A stretch of DNA of 64,000 bases from Aerococcaceae bacterium DSM 111022. GTDB lineage: Bacteria > Bacillota > Bacilli > Lactobacillales > Aerococcaceae. The notes below the pieces were generated by a model. The model made no database searches. It had not been told where the DNA came from and saw only the letters and a list, made by a program, of their open reading frames with translations. The stretch lies in NCBI GenBank assembly GCA_015863195.1, contig JACBXO010000006.1, forward strand, positions 180,325 to 244,324, written 5' to 3'. Below, in pieces: positions 8,193 through 17,564 of the stretch (the first letter of the stretch is position 1; each line of letters begins with the position of its first letter). A program made the position numbers and the translations under genes.

Positions 8193-10001
8193 TTATCTAG
8201 CTAAGTGCTTCCCTGCTTTACGTCCTTGGTGCACAATTCCTGCAATTGCCGTTCCTGAACCTGGATAATAAGTACCAATCCAGCCACCTGCATTTAATCC
8301 AGCAGCATATAATCCTGGAATTACTGTGCCAAAATGATCTAATACTTGACAGTCAACATTAATTTTCAGTCCACCAAGTGAACCTAAGTTTGTTGAATGA
8401 TTTTTCAATGCATAATATGATGGTCCTTCAATCGGTGCGATACCATCTTTACGCCCATATTCTAAGTCGACTCCCTGCTTTGCGTTTTTATTCCAAGTTG
8501 CAACTTGTGAATTCAAGTTTTCAGCTGGTATATCTAGTTTTTCAGCTAACTCTTCGAGTGTTGTTGCTTTAACAACCGCTCCAGACCCTACATCACTCGT
8601 TAAACTTTCTTTGGTCCATACTGATCCAGGTGCATCAATGACATTTTCTCCAAATATCATGTAAGTTAATTTTTGCAATTGTTTTTCTTGGTGGAAAATT
8701 GCTTTGTACTGATAAGCATATTGCGCGTCTTCACAGACGAAACGGTGCCCTAATCCATTTACAATAATCATTGGCATTGTTGGTATGGAGTTATTTGTTG
8801 CATTTCCTGTCTTACCATCAAAATCAATACAGCCACCAAATCCGGCAGTTGCTGCTCCAATGCCCATTCCCATCATGATACCGTCTCCAGTGTCAGTTGC
8901 TGTTGATAGAACTGTTTTATATTTTAAGTCATTATAATGTTGTGGGCTTAAATCTCTAGCTAAAGCGGTATTGTGGTCAATCGAAGCTGTTGCTAGCACA
9001 ACACCATTATTTGCTTTGACTAATAAATCGCCGTCTTTAGTAGATAATTGTGCACCGACAACTTCCCCAGTTTCTTTATTTTGTACTAATGCCACAACTG
9101 CGGTATCATATATAATTTTAGCACCTGATTTTTGAGCCTCTTCGAGCATAGCAACAATCATAATGGTACCTTCACCACCAGCACCGCCGCCTTTATATTG
9201 ATGAATACGGTCTGCATGATACTCGTCCGCAACATAAGGGATATGGTTATGTCCATAGACTGTTTCAATTTCAAGTCCCATATCTACTAACCAGTCTAAA
9301 TTGTCTGCTGCATTAAATGCTAAATCTTTCACTAATTCTGGGTCAACATAGTTTTCACCCGCTTGTATCCAGAGCTTGGCATGTTTTTCGGCTGAATCAT
9401 CACTGAATGGTGTCAGTTCTTTTTGGTATTTTGTTCCTGCTGCTTGGATTACCCCACCAGAATAGTTTGTCGTTCCACCAGGTATACCCGCTTTTTCAAT
9501 AATTAATACTGATTTACCACCACGGGAAGCCTCAACTGCAGCTGCTAACCCAGCTCCTCCTGCTCCAGCAATAACAACATCATACTCTTCATCAAAAGTC
9601 AGTTCATCTGAGTAAGTTATTGCCTGACGAGCGACAGACGAGTTCACATCTGGTTTCATTGCTTCTGAAGCACTGGTTGTTGCATCAGATTCTGGCCATA
9701 ATGTAACTTCTTTATCCATGGCTTTATCTTCATCAAGTTCGCCATTTGATACAGCAATTGCTTTTCTAGTCGCATCGATAAAAGCACGTGATGAATAAGA
9801 TGCTCCTGTAATAACATCGATATCATGAATATCAGTACCTCCTCGAACTTCATCTAAGACACGTTGGATTCCTAAATTTCCTACGAGTGCATGTGATGAG
9901 TGCTCTGACTCAATCGCTGTAATTTGCCCATCTTCAACCTCAACTGTTGAGATAATTGGGCCATGGAAACCTTGCGCTTGACCTTGATAACGATTAACCA
10001 T
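8193..10001 (-). CDS. FAD-dependent fumarate/urocanate reductase-like flavoprotein with FMN-binding domain
   Basis: 602 residues. Residues 1-88 form an FMN_bind domain with the ApbE flavinylation motif DVITGAS (62-68; S68 is the expected attachment residue). Residues 135-602 form a fumarate-reductase-type FAD domain: dinucleotide motif GAGGAG (146-151), the segment IPGGTTNYSGGVI (~173-185) and the C-terminal GLYAAGLNAGGWIGTYYPGSG. No signal peptide is present, so it should be cytoplasmic, unlike exported flavinylated reductases. Electrons probably pass from FMN to FAD to an unsaturated acid; the acceptor (fumarate, urocanate or other) is undetermined. The ATG at 10001 has AAGGAG 11 nt upstream. 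A palindrome lies over the probable transcription start. Confidence 0.85.
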   Translation of the reverse strand: MVNRYQGQAQGFHGPIISTVEVEDGQITAIESEHSSHALVGNLGIQRVLDEVRGGTDIHDIDVITGASYSSRAFIDATRKAIAVSNGELDEDKAMDKEVTLWPESDATTSASEAMKPDVNSSVARQAITYSDELTFDEEYDVVIAGAGGAGLAAAVEASRGGKSVLIIEKAGIPGGTTNYSGGVIQAAGTKYQKELTPFSDDSAEKHAKLWIQAGENYVDPELVKDLAFNAADNLDWLVDMGLEIETVYGHNHIPYVADEYHADRIHQYKGGGAGGEGTIMIVAMLEEAQKSGAKIIYDTAVVALVQNKETGEVVGAQLSTKDGDLLVKANNGVVLATASIDHNTALARDLSPQHYNDLKYKTVLSTATDTGDGIMMGMGIGAATAGFGGCIDFDGKTGNATNNSIPTMPMIIVNGLGHRFVCEDAQYAYQYKAIFHQEKQLQKLTYMIFGENVIDAPGSVWTKESLTSDVGSGAVVKATTLEELAEKLDIPAENLNSQVATWNKNAKQGVDLEYGRKDGIAPIEGPSYYALKNHSTNLGSLGGLKINVDCQVLDHFGTVIPGLYAAGLNAGGWIGTYYPGSGTAIAGIVHQGRKAGKHLAR

Positions 10002-10029
10002 AAATTCATCCGCTCCTTATAAATTTTAT

Positions 10030-10045
10030 TGTGATTTAAATAACA
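10030..10045. promoter_or_regulatory. Palindromic operator candidate at the flavoprotein promoter
   Basis: TGTGATTTAAATAACA is a 16-bp palindrome with one mismatched pair, resembling CRP/FNR-family sites (TGTGA-N6-TCACA). It lies just downstream of a minus-strand -10 TACAAT (10051-10056), a position suited to repression by an anaerobic or carbon regulator. Confidence 0.4.
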
Positions 10046-10160
10046 AAGAAATTGTACCATAAATATTTTGCTTGTTCTATATTTTTGTTGTTTTATTATT
10101 TTTTTGACATGGCGATTTCTGTTAAACCAAATTCCTACATAATTCGCATTTCCTTTTTCT

Positions 10161-10189
10161 CTTAAAATAACTCATGATACTGATATAAT
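10161..10189 (+). promoter_or_regulatory. Promoter of the two-component system
   Basis: Extended -10 TGATATAAT (10181-10189) with a weak -35 CTTAAA (10161-10166), 30 bp before the response-regulator start. Confidence 0.55.
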
Positions 10190-10218
10190 TAATATAATGA
10201 ATTGAGGTGGTGAACGAG

Positions 10219-10908
10219 ATGATGATTTATATAATAGAAGACGATTTAACTATCGCAAAAGCTCTTGGTAAGGAATTGCAGCGCCACGACTTTCAAGTAA
10301 CACTTGCCGAGGATTTCCAAAATATAACAAAAGAAATTCAAGCATTGAATCCTAATTTAATTTTATTAGATATTAACCTCCCCTATCACAATGGTTATTA
10401 TTGGTGCAGTCAAATACGCACTTTCTCTCAAGTGCCCATTATTTTTATTTCTTCTATGGGAGAATCGATGGATCAGCTGATGGCTTTACAGCTAGGAGCA
10501 GATGATTATATTGTTAAGCCAATTGATTTGCCTTTGACTGTTGCTAAAATTCAAGCAATCTTAAGACGGAGCTACAGTACGGTGACTGATTTTTCTCAGC
10601 GAATAACATTTAAAGGGATTTCTTTAGATATTGGTAAAAATGCTATATTTTACAAGAATAAAGAGATTGATTTAACGCATACGGAGCGGTTAATTATGGA
10701 GTCCTTGATTCAAGGTCGGGGGAACTTTGTGTCTCGAGATGCTTTGTTGGATGCGTGTTGGCAAAATGATCAGTATATTGATGATAATACTTTGGCGGTT
10801 AATATTTCGCGTTTACGGAAAAAATTGGCTTCGATTAATCTTAATCATTTAATTGAGACAAAGCGAAATGAGGGGTATCGATTAAATGAGGAAGGGATTG
10901 AGTCATGA
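10219..10908 (+). CDS. BceR-type response regulator
   Basis: OmpR/PhoB-family response regulator. The receiver domain has acidic pocket EDD (7-9), phospho-acceptor D51 (LLDINLP) and K100 (VKPID). The C-terminal winged helix (~130-228) has the recognition region DNTLAVNISRLRKKL. The adjoining intramembrane-sensing kinase and BceAB-type transporter place it in the BceR class, which responds to peptide antibiotics such as bacitracin. The ATG at 10219 is preceded by GAGGTGG at 8-9 nt; GTG codons at 10207 and 10210 overlap that ribosome site and are unlikely starts. Confidence 0.9.
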   Translation: MMIYIIEDDLTIAKALGKELQRHDFQVTLAEDFQNITKEIQALNPNLILLDINLPYHNGYYWCSQIRTFSQVPIIFISSMGESMDQLMALQLGADDYIVKPIDLPLTVAKIQAILRRSYSTVTDFSQRITFKGISLDIGKNAIFYKNKEIDLTHTERLIMESLIQGRGNFVSRDALLDACWQNDQYIDDNTLAVNISRLRKKLASINLNHLIETKRNEGYRLNEEGIES

Positions 10909-11810
10909 AATTTAAAGCATTCATCAAGCAAATTCTCCCTACCATTTTGATTACTTTTTCATGTCTCGTTATTTTCGCTTTAATTTTCGCTATGTATTCT
11001 TTAGATTGGGCGATTTATTTAGGTGGAGCTGGTTTAGTTCTTTTGATATTGGCCTTTTTATTAGCCTTCCAATTTGTTAATTTCAAACAACAAATATCGT
11101 TACAGGAGGAATTAGAAGAAACAAAAAAGTCTCTGAATGCGATTCAGTTTGATAATATCCAAAAAGAAAGAGCTTTGGAAGATTATTTTATGTTGTGGGT
11201 TCATCAAATTAAGACACCTATTACTGCTTCAAAGCTTTTACTAGAAAGTGGGCAAGAGATACCACTTACGAAGCAACTTAAACAGGAATTAATTAGTATT
11301 GATAATTATACAAATTTAGCTTTAAATTACTTAAAAGTGAGTCAACCAGATAGCAATTTGAATTATGCTAGAATGCCGCTTGATACGATCATTGCACCTC
11401 TCTTGCGCAAATATCGGGCCCAATTTATTGAATCGAATATTAAGTTACATTATAAAAAAATTGAGGACGAGGTATTAACAGACCCTAACCTGGCACAAGT
11501 AATGATTGAACAAATTTTATCAAATGCTTTGAAATATACGAAACAAGGAGATATCTGGATTAATTTTGATCAAAATATTTTAAACATTAAAGATAATGGG
11601 CAAGGTATTTCAAAAGATAATTTACCTCGTGTTTTTGAGCGTGGCTATTCGGGGTTGAATGGACAGTTAAATGAAAAATCTTCTGGTATTGGTTTATACA
11701 TGGTGCGATTAATATCAAAACGACTCAATCATCCGGTTACGATTGAGTCGGCAGTTGAAATCGGAACAACTCTAGCGATTGAATTTAATTCATACGAAGA
11801 AACCCGATAG
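10905..11810 (+). CDS. BceS-type intramembrane-sensing histidine kinase
   Basis: 301 residues. Two membrane helices (~12-32 and ~36-58) are separated by only a few residues, the hallmark of intramembrane-sensing kinases that detect stimuli through a partner transporter. The phospho-acceptor is H100 (LWVHQIKTPI), with N box EQILSNALKY, G1 DNGQGI and G2 SSGIGLYMV. It overlaps the regulator gene by ATGA. A hairpin containing the probable regulator site follows at once, separating it from the transporter genes. Confidence 0.92.
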   Translation: MKFKAFIKQILPTILITFSCLVIFALIFAMYSLDWAIYLGGAGLVLLILAFLLAFQFVNFKQQISLQEELEETKKSLNAIQFDNIQKERALEDYFMLWVHQIKTPITASKLLLESGQEIPLTKQLKQELISIDNYTNLALNYLKVSQPDSNLNYARMPLDTIIAPLLRKYRAQFIESNIKLHYKKIEDEVLTDPNLAQVMIEQILSNALKYTKQGDIWINFDQNILNIKDNGQGISKDNLPRVFERGYSGLNGQLNEKSSGIGLYMVRLISKRLNHPVTIESAVEIGTTLAIEFNSYEETR

Positions 11811-11850
11811 ACAAGTTTCTTACAATTTTGTAAGATTACTTGTCTTTTTT
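11809..11850 (+). terminator. Hairpin with T-run between kinase and transporter genes
   Basis: AGACAAGT pairs with ACTTGTCT and CTTACAA with TTGTAAG, followed by TTTTTT. It could terminate or attenuate read-through, leaving bceAB expression to its own promoter. The inner arms are the operator at 11820-11833. Confidence 0.65.
11820..11833. promoter_or_regulatory. BceR-type operator upstream of the ABC transporter
   Basis: TTACA-ATTT-TGTAA matches the TNACA-N4-TGTAA inverted repeat known for BceR-like regulators. A TATACT -10 lies at 11888-11893 with no good -35, as expected for an activated promoter. Confidence 0.65.
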
Positions 11851-11920
11851 GTAAGATTAGATAAAAGCTTCAAGGCACGTTTCATTTTATACTTAAATCA
11901 ATCAATAAGGAGGAATTCAA

Positions 11921-12718
11921 ATGACACAATCATATTTAACAGTTGAACATTTACAGAAAGTTTATAAATCAAAAGAAAATGAAACGATTGCTTTACAAGA
12001 TGTTAATTTTGGTGTAAAACAAGGAGAATTTGTTGCTATCATGGGAGAGTCAGGTTCAGGTAAATCAACCTTACTGAATATCTTAGCAACCTTTGACCAA
12101 GCTACAGCTGGGCATGTTTTACTAAATGAGCAAGATTTAAGTCAGATTAAGGCACATGAAGTCGCTTCTTTTCGCCGTGATAAATTAGGTTTTGTTTTCC
12201 AAGATTTTAATTTGTTGGATACTTTCACCAACCAAGATAATATTTTATTACCTTTAGTTCTAGCTGAAACGAAGAAACAAGTAATGCATCAGCGTTTAGA
12301 AAAGATTGCATCATTTTTAGGCATAGAAGAATTACTCGAGAAATACCCTTATCAAATTTCCGGGGGACAAGCGCAACGTATTGCAATTGCTCGTGCCTTA
12401 ATTACTCAGCCTGAAATCATTTTAGCGGATGAACCGACAGGTTCACTAGATTCACGTACGGCTGCAAATATTTTAAATATTTTTAAGCAAATGAATCAAA
12501 CAGGAAATACTATTCTCATGGTAACCCACTCTGTAAAAGCAGCAGCTAGTGCAGAGCGTGTGTTATTTATCCGGGACGGGATTATATTCCATGAAGTTTA
12601 CCGTGGTAGCCAATCGGACCAAGATTTTCATGAACGAATTGCGGAGAGTTTAGCAATGGTAAACCAACCAAGTGTAGATTTCCATGCAGGAGTATACCGC
12701 CAAAGAGGTGAGGCGTAA
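11921..12718 (+). CDS. BceA-type ABC transporter ATP-binding protein
   Basis: 265 residues. Walker A GESGSGKST (42-50), Q loop near 94 (VFQDFN), signature ISGGQAQR (146-153), Walker B IILADE (166-171) and the switch His in MVTHS. This is the MacB/BceA subgroup that pairs with FtsX-like permeases. AAGGAGG precedes the ATG, and the stop overlaps the permease start (TAATG). Role by family: resistance to peptide antibiotics that bind cell-wall lipid intermediates, and signalling to the adjacent kinase. Confidence 0.93.
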   Translation: MTQSYLTVEHLQKVYKSKENETIALQDVNFGVKQGEFVAIMGESGSGKSTLLNILATFDQATAGHVLLNEQDLSQIKAHEVASFRRDKLGFVFQDFNLLDTFTNQDNILLPLVLAETKKQVMHQRLEKIASFLGIEELLEKYPYQISGGQAQRIAIARALITQPEIILADEPTGSLDSRTAANILNIFKQMNQTGNTILMVTHSVKAAASAERVLFIRDGIIFHEVYRGSQSDQDFHERIAESLAMVNQPSVDFHAGVYRQRGEA

Positions 12719-14700
12719 TGAAAACTTCAGTATTATGGCAACTCGCCAAACGTTCGATTTCGGGACACAAAAAAACGTATGTCCCATTTATATTTGCAAA
12801 TATTTTACTTTTTGCTAGTGAATATATTTTACTTTCTTTATCCGCAAATGAATATATCCAGGAACGTCATGAAGCCTTACCATTATTACTAAATATTGGT
12901 CTAGTTTTAGGCTCATTAGTCATTATGATCATTGCCTTTTATACATCTTTTTTCATACAAAACCAATTAACGAAAGAGTTTGGTCTTTATACGATTTTAG
13001 GCCTAGAGAAAAAACATGTTAGACGGGTTTCTTTTTATCAATTATTGATTCCCTATCTAATCGTTATTATATCTGCCCCAATCACGGGATATCTTACCGG
13101 TCAGTTTCTCTTCGTGATGTTAAACCGCATCATGAAGGACACTGGAGCAAGTTTTATGGATTATCCTATCGATTGGATGAGTGTCGGTGTGGTAATTTTA
13201 CTGATAACGGTACTTTACTTAACTATTTACTTTGTTTCAGTATGGAAAATTTATCGTTTAAATCCGCTCGACCTTTTTAAAGATAGTCGCTCAGGTTCTG
13301 GTACACCAAAAAATCGTTGGATTACTTTAATTGCCGGACTCGTTTTAACAGGTTATGGTTACTATTTAGCGTTAACGGTCACTGATATTCTTCAAGCATT
13401 TTCAACGCTTTTTATAGCCATTCTTTGTGTCATACTTGGTACTTATTTATTGATGAATTCGCTACTGACGATTCTATTAAAAGTGATGCAGAGGAACAAA
13501 AAATTCTATTACAAACCTGTCAGTTTTTTAACTGTCAGTGGGATGCTACACCGTATCGGTAATAACACAGTTGCGTTAGCATCTACGGCTATTTTAGCAA
13601 CCGGTGTTATTTTAGTTTCTGGTCTAGTCTTAAGTACTTACCGCACGATGGAAAATCAAGCAACAAATGTACAGCCTCTTGATTATCAAGCTTTTATGAA
13701 AGCTGAGTTTGATATGTCGAATGACGAAAAAGCAACTCAATTAAATCATATTCTTTCAGAAATTGATGAACAATTTGAAGTGACTGAAAGCCATATTGAA
13801 AAGTCACAGTTTATTAATGCAAATTTTGTTAACAATGGATTACTACCACTATATGCACCTGATGACCCGAGAAATGAAGCTTTACCAAATGATAGCAAAC
13901 GAATTTTCTTATTACTCTCAACAAAAGAGAATTACTATGATTCAATCAATGAAACACCAACCGAGGGTGATGAGTGGATTATTTCGACAAATACGCTCGA
14001 TATTGAAAATGTTGATGCTCTAACAGTAAACGATCAAAAGACAGATACTAAAATCGTTGAAAATACTATGATTTCATCTGTTTATGGAATCGAAGTGTTG
14101 TATATTGCTCTTAATTCTGAAGAAGAAATTCAACAATTATCTTCTACGCTTGAATATGAGTATCCAGAGGAATTACAACACACATTGCATTTTGATATCA
14201 GAGATAATACGCCTGAAAAAGAAGCAGTCATCCAAAAAATTGTCGATGAAAACGAGGCTGTAGTTGAATCAAAACGTGCAGCAACGGCGATTATTTATCA
14301 ATTAAATGGTGGCTTACTATTTATCGGAATTTTAATCTCGCTAATTTTACTTATTGGGACCGGTTTATTATTATATTACCGCCAAGTCTCTCAAGGTGTT
14401 GAAGATCAAAAGAACTATCAAATTATGAAACAAGTTGGATTACCAAATAGCTTAATTAAAAAGACCATCCGCCGACAAGTTTTATGGATATTCTTCCTAC
14501 CTTTATTAATCGGGATTATTCACAATATCGTCGCGAGCAAATTATTATTTACCCTCATGGGAATGATCGGCCTCTCTAAATTTTCAGTTTATGCAAGCTC
14601 ATTCCTGATTGTCACTGTCGCTTTCTCACTGCTTTATTTAATCTTTTTCTGGCTCACTTCACGTGTATATTATCAAATCGTGAATGAATCAACGCATTAA
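12718..14700 (+). CDS. BceB-type ABC transporter permease
   Basis: 660 residues with about ten membrane helices and a large extracellular domain (~310-520) between helices 7 and 8, the BceB signature. FtsX-like cores lie at ~60-250 and ~540-655. The extracellular domain is thought to define the peptide antibiotic recognised and to control the kinase. It is translationally coupled to the ATPase by a one-base overlap. Substrate class is inferred from family only. Confidence 0.92.
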   Translation: MKTSVLWQLAKRSISGHKKTYVPFIFANILLFASEYILLSLSANEYIQERHEALPLLLNIGLVLGSLVIMIIAFYTSFFIQNQLTKEFGLYTILGLEKKHVRRVSFYQLLIPYLIVIISAPITGYLTGQFLFVMLNRIMKDTGASFMDYPIDWMSVGVVILLITVLYLTIYFVSVWKIYRLNPLDLFKDSRSGSGTPKNRWITLIAGLVLTGYGYYLALTVTDILQAFSTLFIAILCVILGTYLLMNSLLTILLKVMQRNKKFYYKPVSFLTVSGMLHRIGNNTVALASTAILATGVILVSGLVLSTYRTMENQATNVQPLDYQAFMKAEFDMSNDEKATQLNHILSEIDEQFEVTESHIEKSQFINANFVNNGLLPLYAPDDPRNEALPNDSKRIFLLLSTKENYYDSINETPTEGDEWIISTNTLDIENVDALTVNDQKTDTKIVENTMISSVYGIEVLYIALNSEEEIQQLSSTLEYEYPEELQHTLHFDIRDNTPEKEAVIQKIVDENEAVVESKRAATAIIYQLNGGLLFIGILISLILLIGTGLLLYYRQVSQGVEDQKNYQIMKQVGLPNSLIKKTIRRQVLWIFFLPLLIGIIHNIVASKLLFTLMGMIGLSKFSVYASSFLIVTVAFSLLYLIFFWLTSRVYYQIVNESTH

Positions 14701-14720
14701 AAGTATGGTATAACTATAAC

Positions 14721-14752
14721 AAAACACGCTTCGAACGAAGTGTGTTTTTTGT
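14721..14752 (+). terminator. Terminator of the BceAB unit
   Basis: AAAACACGCTTC pairs with GAAGTGTGTTTT around GAAC (one G-T pair), with a long T run. Confidence 0.85.
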
Positions 14753-14818
14753 TTTTGAACTCCACTACCCTGACTCTTTTTCCTATGCTAAAATAGAAAT
14801 ATTAAAAGGAGTGACTGT

Positions 14819-15346
14819 ATGAAGATTGCTGTTTATTGCGGTGCAAGCACCGGATTTAATGAAATATATACTAAAGTTGCCAAAGAACTGGGCGAATGGA
14901 TTGCGACAAATCAACATAAGTTAATTTATGGTGGTGGAAATATTGGTTTAATGAAGGCTGTATCCGATGCCGTCATTAATAATAATGGCTATGTGACAGG
15001 CGTCATGCCCACATTTTTAGTAGACCGTGAAATTCACCGCAGTGATTTAAGTGAATTTATTGAAGTGACAACGATGGCAGAACGAAAAGCAATGATGTTA
15101 GATGAAACGGATATATGTATCGCGCTTCCAGGTGGTCCTGGTACTTTAGAAGAAATTTCTGAAGCGATCTCTTTAGCTCGTGTAAGTCAAATTGACAGTG
15201 TCTGTGTGTTTCTGAATATAAATGGCTACTATGATCACCTAGAACATTTCTTTAATCATATGCTAAATGAAGGGTTCATTTCTAGGGAGGACCATGCAAA
15301 CATTCATTTTGTTGATCAGATTGAGGATTTAGCCAGATTTAGTTAG
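14819..15346 (+). CDS. LOG-family protein (TIGR00730), nucleoside-5'-monophosphate phosphoribohydrolase-like
   Basis: 175-residue Rossmann-like protein with both LOG motifs: YGGGNIGLM (37-45) and PGGPGTLEE (104-112), plus the conserved MAERK (86-90). Members release a base from nucleotide monophosphates; in plants and some actinobacteria they make active cytokinins, while in Firmicutes the role is unclear. AAAAGGAG lies before the ATG. Single-gene unit between two terminators. Confidence 0.9.
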   Translation: MKIAVYCGASTGFNEIYTKVAKELGEWIATNQHKLIYGGGNIGLMKAVSDAVINNNGYVTGVMPTFLVDREIHRSDLSEFIEVTTMAERKAMMLDETDICIALPGGPGTLEEISEAISLARVSQIDSVCVFLNINGYYDHLEHFFNHMLNEGFISREDHANIHFVDQIEDLARFS

Positions 15347-15405
15347 CATTTTAATAGAGAATATATTCCATTAGGCTGCTTTCAAAATTAGATAAATTAA
15401 ACACA

Positions 15406-15437
15406 AAAACCTGCCTCCAAAATCGGAGACAGGTTTT
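15406..15437. terminator. Bidirectional terminator
   Basis: AAAACCTG-C-CTCC pairs with GGAG-A-CAGGTTTT (one mismatch), ending the LOG gene and the convergent M20 gene. Confidence 0.8.
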
Positions 15438-15448
15438 AATTCTTATTA

Positions 15449-16606
15449 CTATACTTTTAAATAATCTTTAATCGCTGTTTTATAAATATTAATAAAGTCG
15501 AGATATTCTTGGACATCAATGTATTCGTCGACTGTGTGAGCTTGCGCTAGGCTTCCTGGTCCATAGATAGCGAGGTCATATTCATCCGAAATACGGCCGA
15601 AGTTGGAAGCGTCTGTGGCGCCTGATATCGCAATGGGTTTGACATTTTCTACAGGCGCAGCGTTTTGGAGTGCTTTAATTAGAACGTTGTCTTCCTTAGA
15701 AATTGCGAAATAGTTATTTTGTAGGATATTTAATTCTAAGTGCCCTTCACTTTGGGCATTTATTTCCTCGATTGCCTGGTTGATGCAGTCTAATACGATT
15801 TGGTTATCCACTTCAGGAATAGTGCGGGCATTGGCTTTCATGACAACTTTTTCAGCAACTGAATTGATTTGAGCGCCACCATTGATGACTGTGTTGACGT
15901 TTAATGTGTCGCCTAAATGTTCATTGGTGCCTTTAGCAAATACTTCGGCAAATTTCTCGTTGGAATTATTAATATAGTCGACTAATAATTGTAATGCGTC
16001 AACGCCTAAATGAGGCATTGAGCTATGAGCGGATTTTCCGTGGGCGTGAATTTCGTATTGAAGTGAGCCTTTGTGGGCATAAATAATTTCGTTTAGTCCT
16101 GATGGTTCGCCAACAATAAAACCATTTGCTCCGTCTAAGTGGCCTTCTTCAGAGAGTTGTTTGGATCCATACATACCAATTTCTTCACCGATAGTTGCTG
16201 CTAGACGGATTGTTCCATTGAAGTCTGCGCCTTCTTCTTTCAATTCGATCATAGCAATAACCAATGCCATTAAACCAGCTTTCATATCGGACGTGCCGCG
16301 ACCATACATTTTTCCGTCCACAATTTCGGCGCCATAAGGATCATACGTCCATAAATTTTCGTCGCCTTCAGAGACGACATCAGTATGTCCTGATAAAACT
16401 AATAATTTCCCGAATTCTTGCCCTTTAACATCCGCTACAAGCGATACACGGCCTTCTGCATACTTAACGCCGTAACTTTCAATACCGTGTTCTAGTAATA
16501 GATTGGCGATGTAATTGGTCGCTTCTTCTTCATTACTGTTTACCGTTTTAATTTGCACTAAGTCTTGTAAAAATTTAATCTTTTGTTTGTCCGTAAATAT
16601 TGTCAT
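15449..16606 (-). CDS. ArgE/DapE-family M20 metallo-deacylase
   Basis: 385 residues, the usual M20 length. Metal ligands and catalytic residues: H74 and D76 (SGHTDVV), D107 (GRGTSDMKAG), E141/E142 (GEEIG) and a late His (AQAHTVDEY). The lid/dimerisation domain is inserted at ~180-295. The best match is the ArgE/DapE deacylase group, so N-succinyl-diaminopimelate desuccinylase or N-acyl amino acid deacylase are both possible; no lysine-pathway neighbours help to decide. Confidence 0.87.
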   Translation of the reverse strand: MTIFTDKQKIKFLQDLVQIKTVNSNEEEATNYIANLLLEHGIESYGVKYAEGRVSLVADVKGQEFGKLLVLSGHTDVVSEGDENLWTYDPYGAEIVDGKMYGRGTSDMKAGLMALVIAMIELKEEGADFNGTIRLAATIGEEIGMYGSKQLSEEGHLDGANGFIVGEPSGLNEIIYAHKGSLQYEIHAHGKSAHSSMPHLGVDALQLLVDYINNSNEKFAEVFAKGTNEHLGDTLNVNTVINGGAQINSVAEKVVMKANARTIPEVDNQIVLDCINQAIEEINAQSEGHLELNILQNNYFAISKEDNVLIKALQNAAPVENVKPIAISGATDASNFGRISDEYDLAIYGPGSLAQAHTVDEYIDVQEYLDFINIYKTAIKDYLKV

Positions 16607-16668
16607 TGTGCATGCTCCATTCTCAATATCGTTAGCTTTATTTTAAGATATTAATCAATGCATAACAA

Positions 16669-16690
16669 GAAAAAGCGAGGAGACCTCGTT
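16669..16690 (-). terminator. Terminator of the ftsH-GT8 unit
   Basis: On the minus strand CGAGG-TCT-CCTCG is followed by CTTTTTC. A longer alternative pairing with GAGGA at ~16704 is also possible. Confidence 0.6.
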
Positions 16691-16724
16691 TAAATGAAGT
16701 TTCCTCGTTTTGTTTTGATTTGTT

Positions 16725-17564
16725 TTATCTTGTTTCTAAAATGTGTTGTGCTTTAAACCAATAATGTTTGTAGAGAGCGGAAAAGCGTGCTGTGTACCCA
16801 CTAAACCACGGCTTTTCTTTCCCACAAAAATGCAAAATAACTGTTTTTTGGATGACTGTTTCCAAGTCAAAAGCGCCAAATGTTGTCGCCTCATAATACA
16901 CTGGATAACGCGTATCGTAATTATAAATACGTTCTGGAACAGATAGTGTATATTGACTATACATCCCATTTAAGACATCCTGGTCTGGTAGTAAAAGGTT
17001 ACGGTGATGGGCTGAAATATACTCTATGATATCTTCTTCACGCACAATTTCACACTTTTTATTTAAATCCATTAAGATGACACCAGAATTGAAATAACCA
17101 TTCATATCATAATTGTTAAGGCGGACTTTATTAATATTATCGGTAAATTTTTGAAAAGCCGAATGCTGACTAGCTACATACATATGTCCTTTCATATCCA
17201 TATCATACAAGTCACTCAAGTCATTGATCACTAAGATGTCGGCATCTAAATATAAGATGCGGGACAAATTATCTGGTAAATAATTATGTGCGAGTAACCT
17301 ATAATAAATTGATTCAGGCCATCGTTTAGTTACTGGCGCCTTTTCAAAGGCTTCTGTTCCTACATAGATAGGCTCTATTTCGACATCGATACTATCCCCA
17401 AATCGGAGTAGGTCTCTTTCTTTTTCAAGGGGTTCTTTTGAAATAACAAAAGCTTTAATCGTTCGACCTGGTGTATTTGTCTTGGCTGATAGTAAGGTTG
17501 TCATCATTTGCCAGACAAATTGGTCGTCGATTGCAAAGAGTAAGTTGATTACTTCTTTACTCAT
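16725..17564 (-). CDS. Family 8 glycosyltransferase
   Basis: About 279 residues of a GT8 (GT-A fold, retaining) transferase: N-terminal NLLFAIDDQFVWQM, DxD motif LDADILV, FNSGVILMDL and the C-terminal HFCGKEKPW. Such enzymes add glucose or galactose to cell-surface glycans in Gram-positives; the acceptor is unknown. The ATG at 17564 overlaps the ftsH stop (ATGAGTAA) with GAGGATG upstream, so it is coupled to ftsH. ATGs at 17573 and 17579 are possible but lack a ribosome site. Confidence 0.87.
   Translation of the reverse strand: MSKEVINLLFAIDDQFVWQMMTTLLSAKTNTPGRTIKAFVISKEPLEKERDLLRFGDSIDVEIEPIYVGTEAFEKAPVTKRWPESIYYRLLAHNYLPDNLSRILYLDADILVINDLSDLYDMDMKGHMYVASQHSAFQKFTDNINKVRLNNYDMNGYFNSGVILMDLNKKCEIVREEDIIEYISAHHRNLLLPDQDVLNGMYSQYTLSVPERIYNYDTRYPVYYEATTFGAFDLETVIQKTVILHFCGKEKPWFSGYTARFSALYKHYWFKAQHILETR

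Noticed and set aside
16736..16969. Small frames within the GT8 and ftsH genes
   Set aside because: Shadow frames of well-supported genes without ribosome sites.
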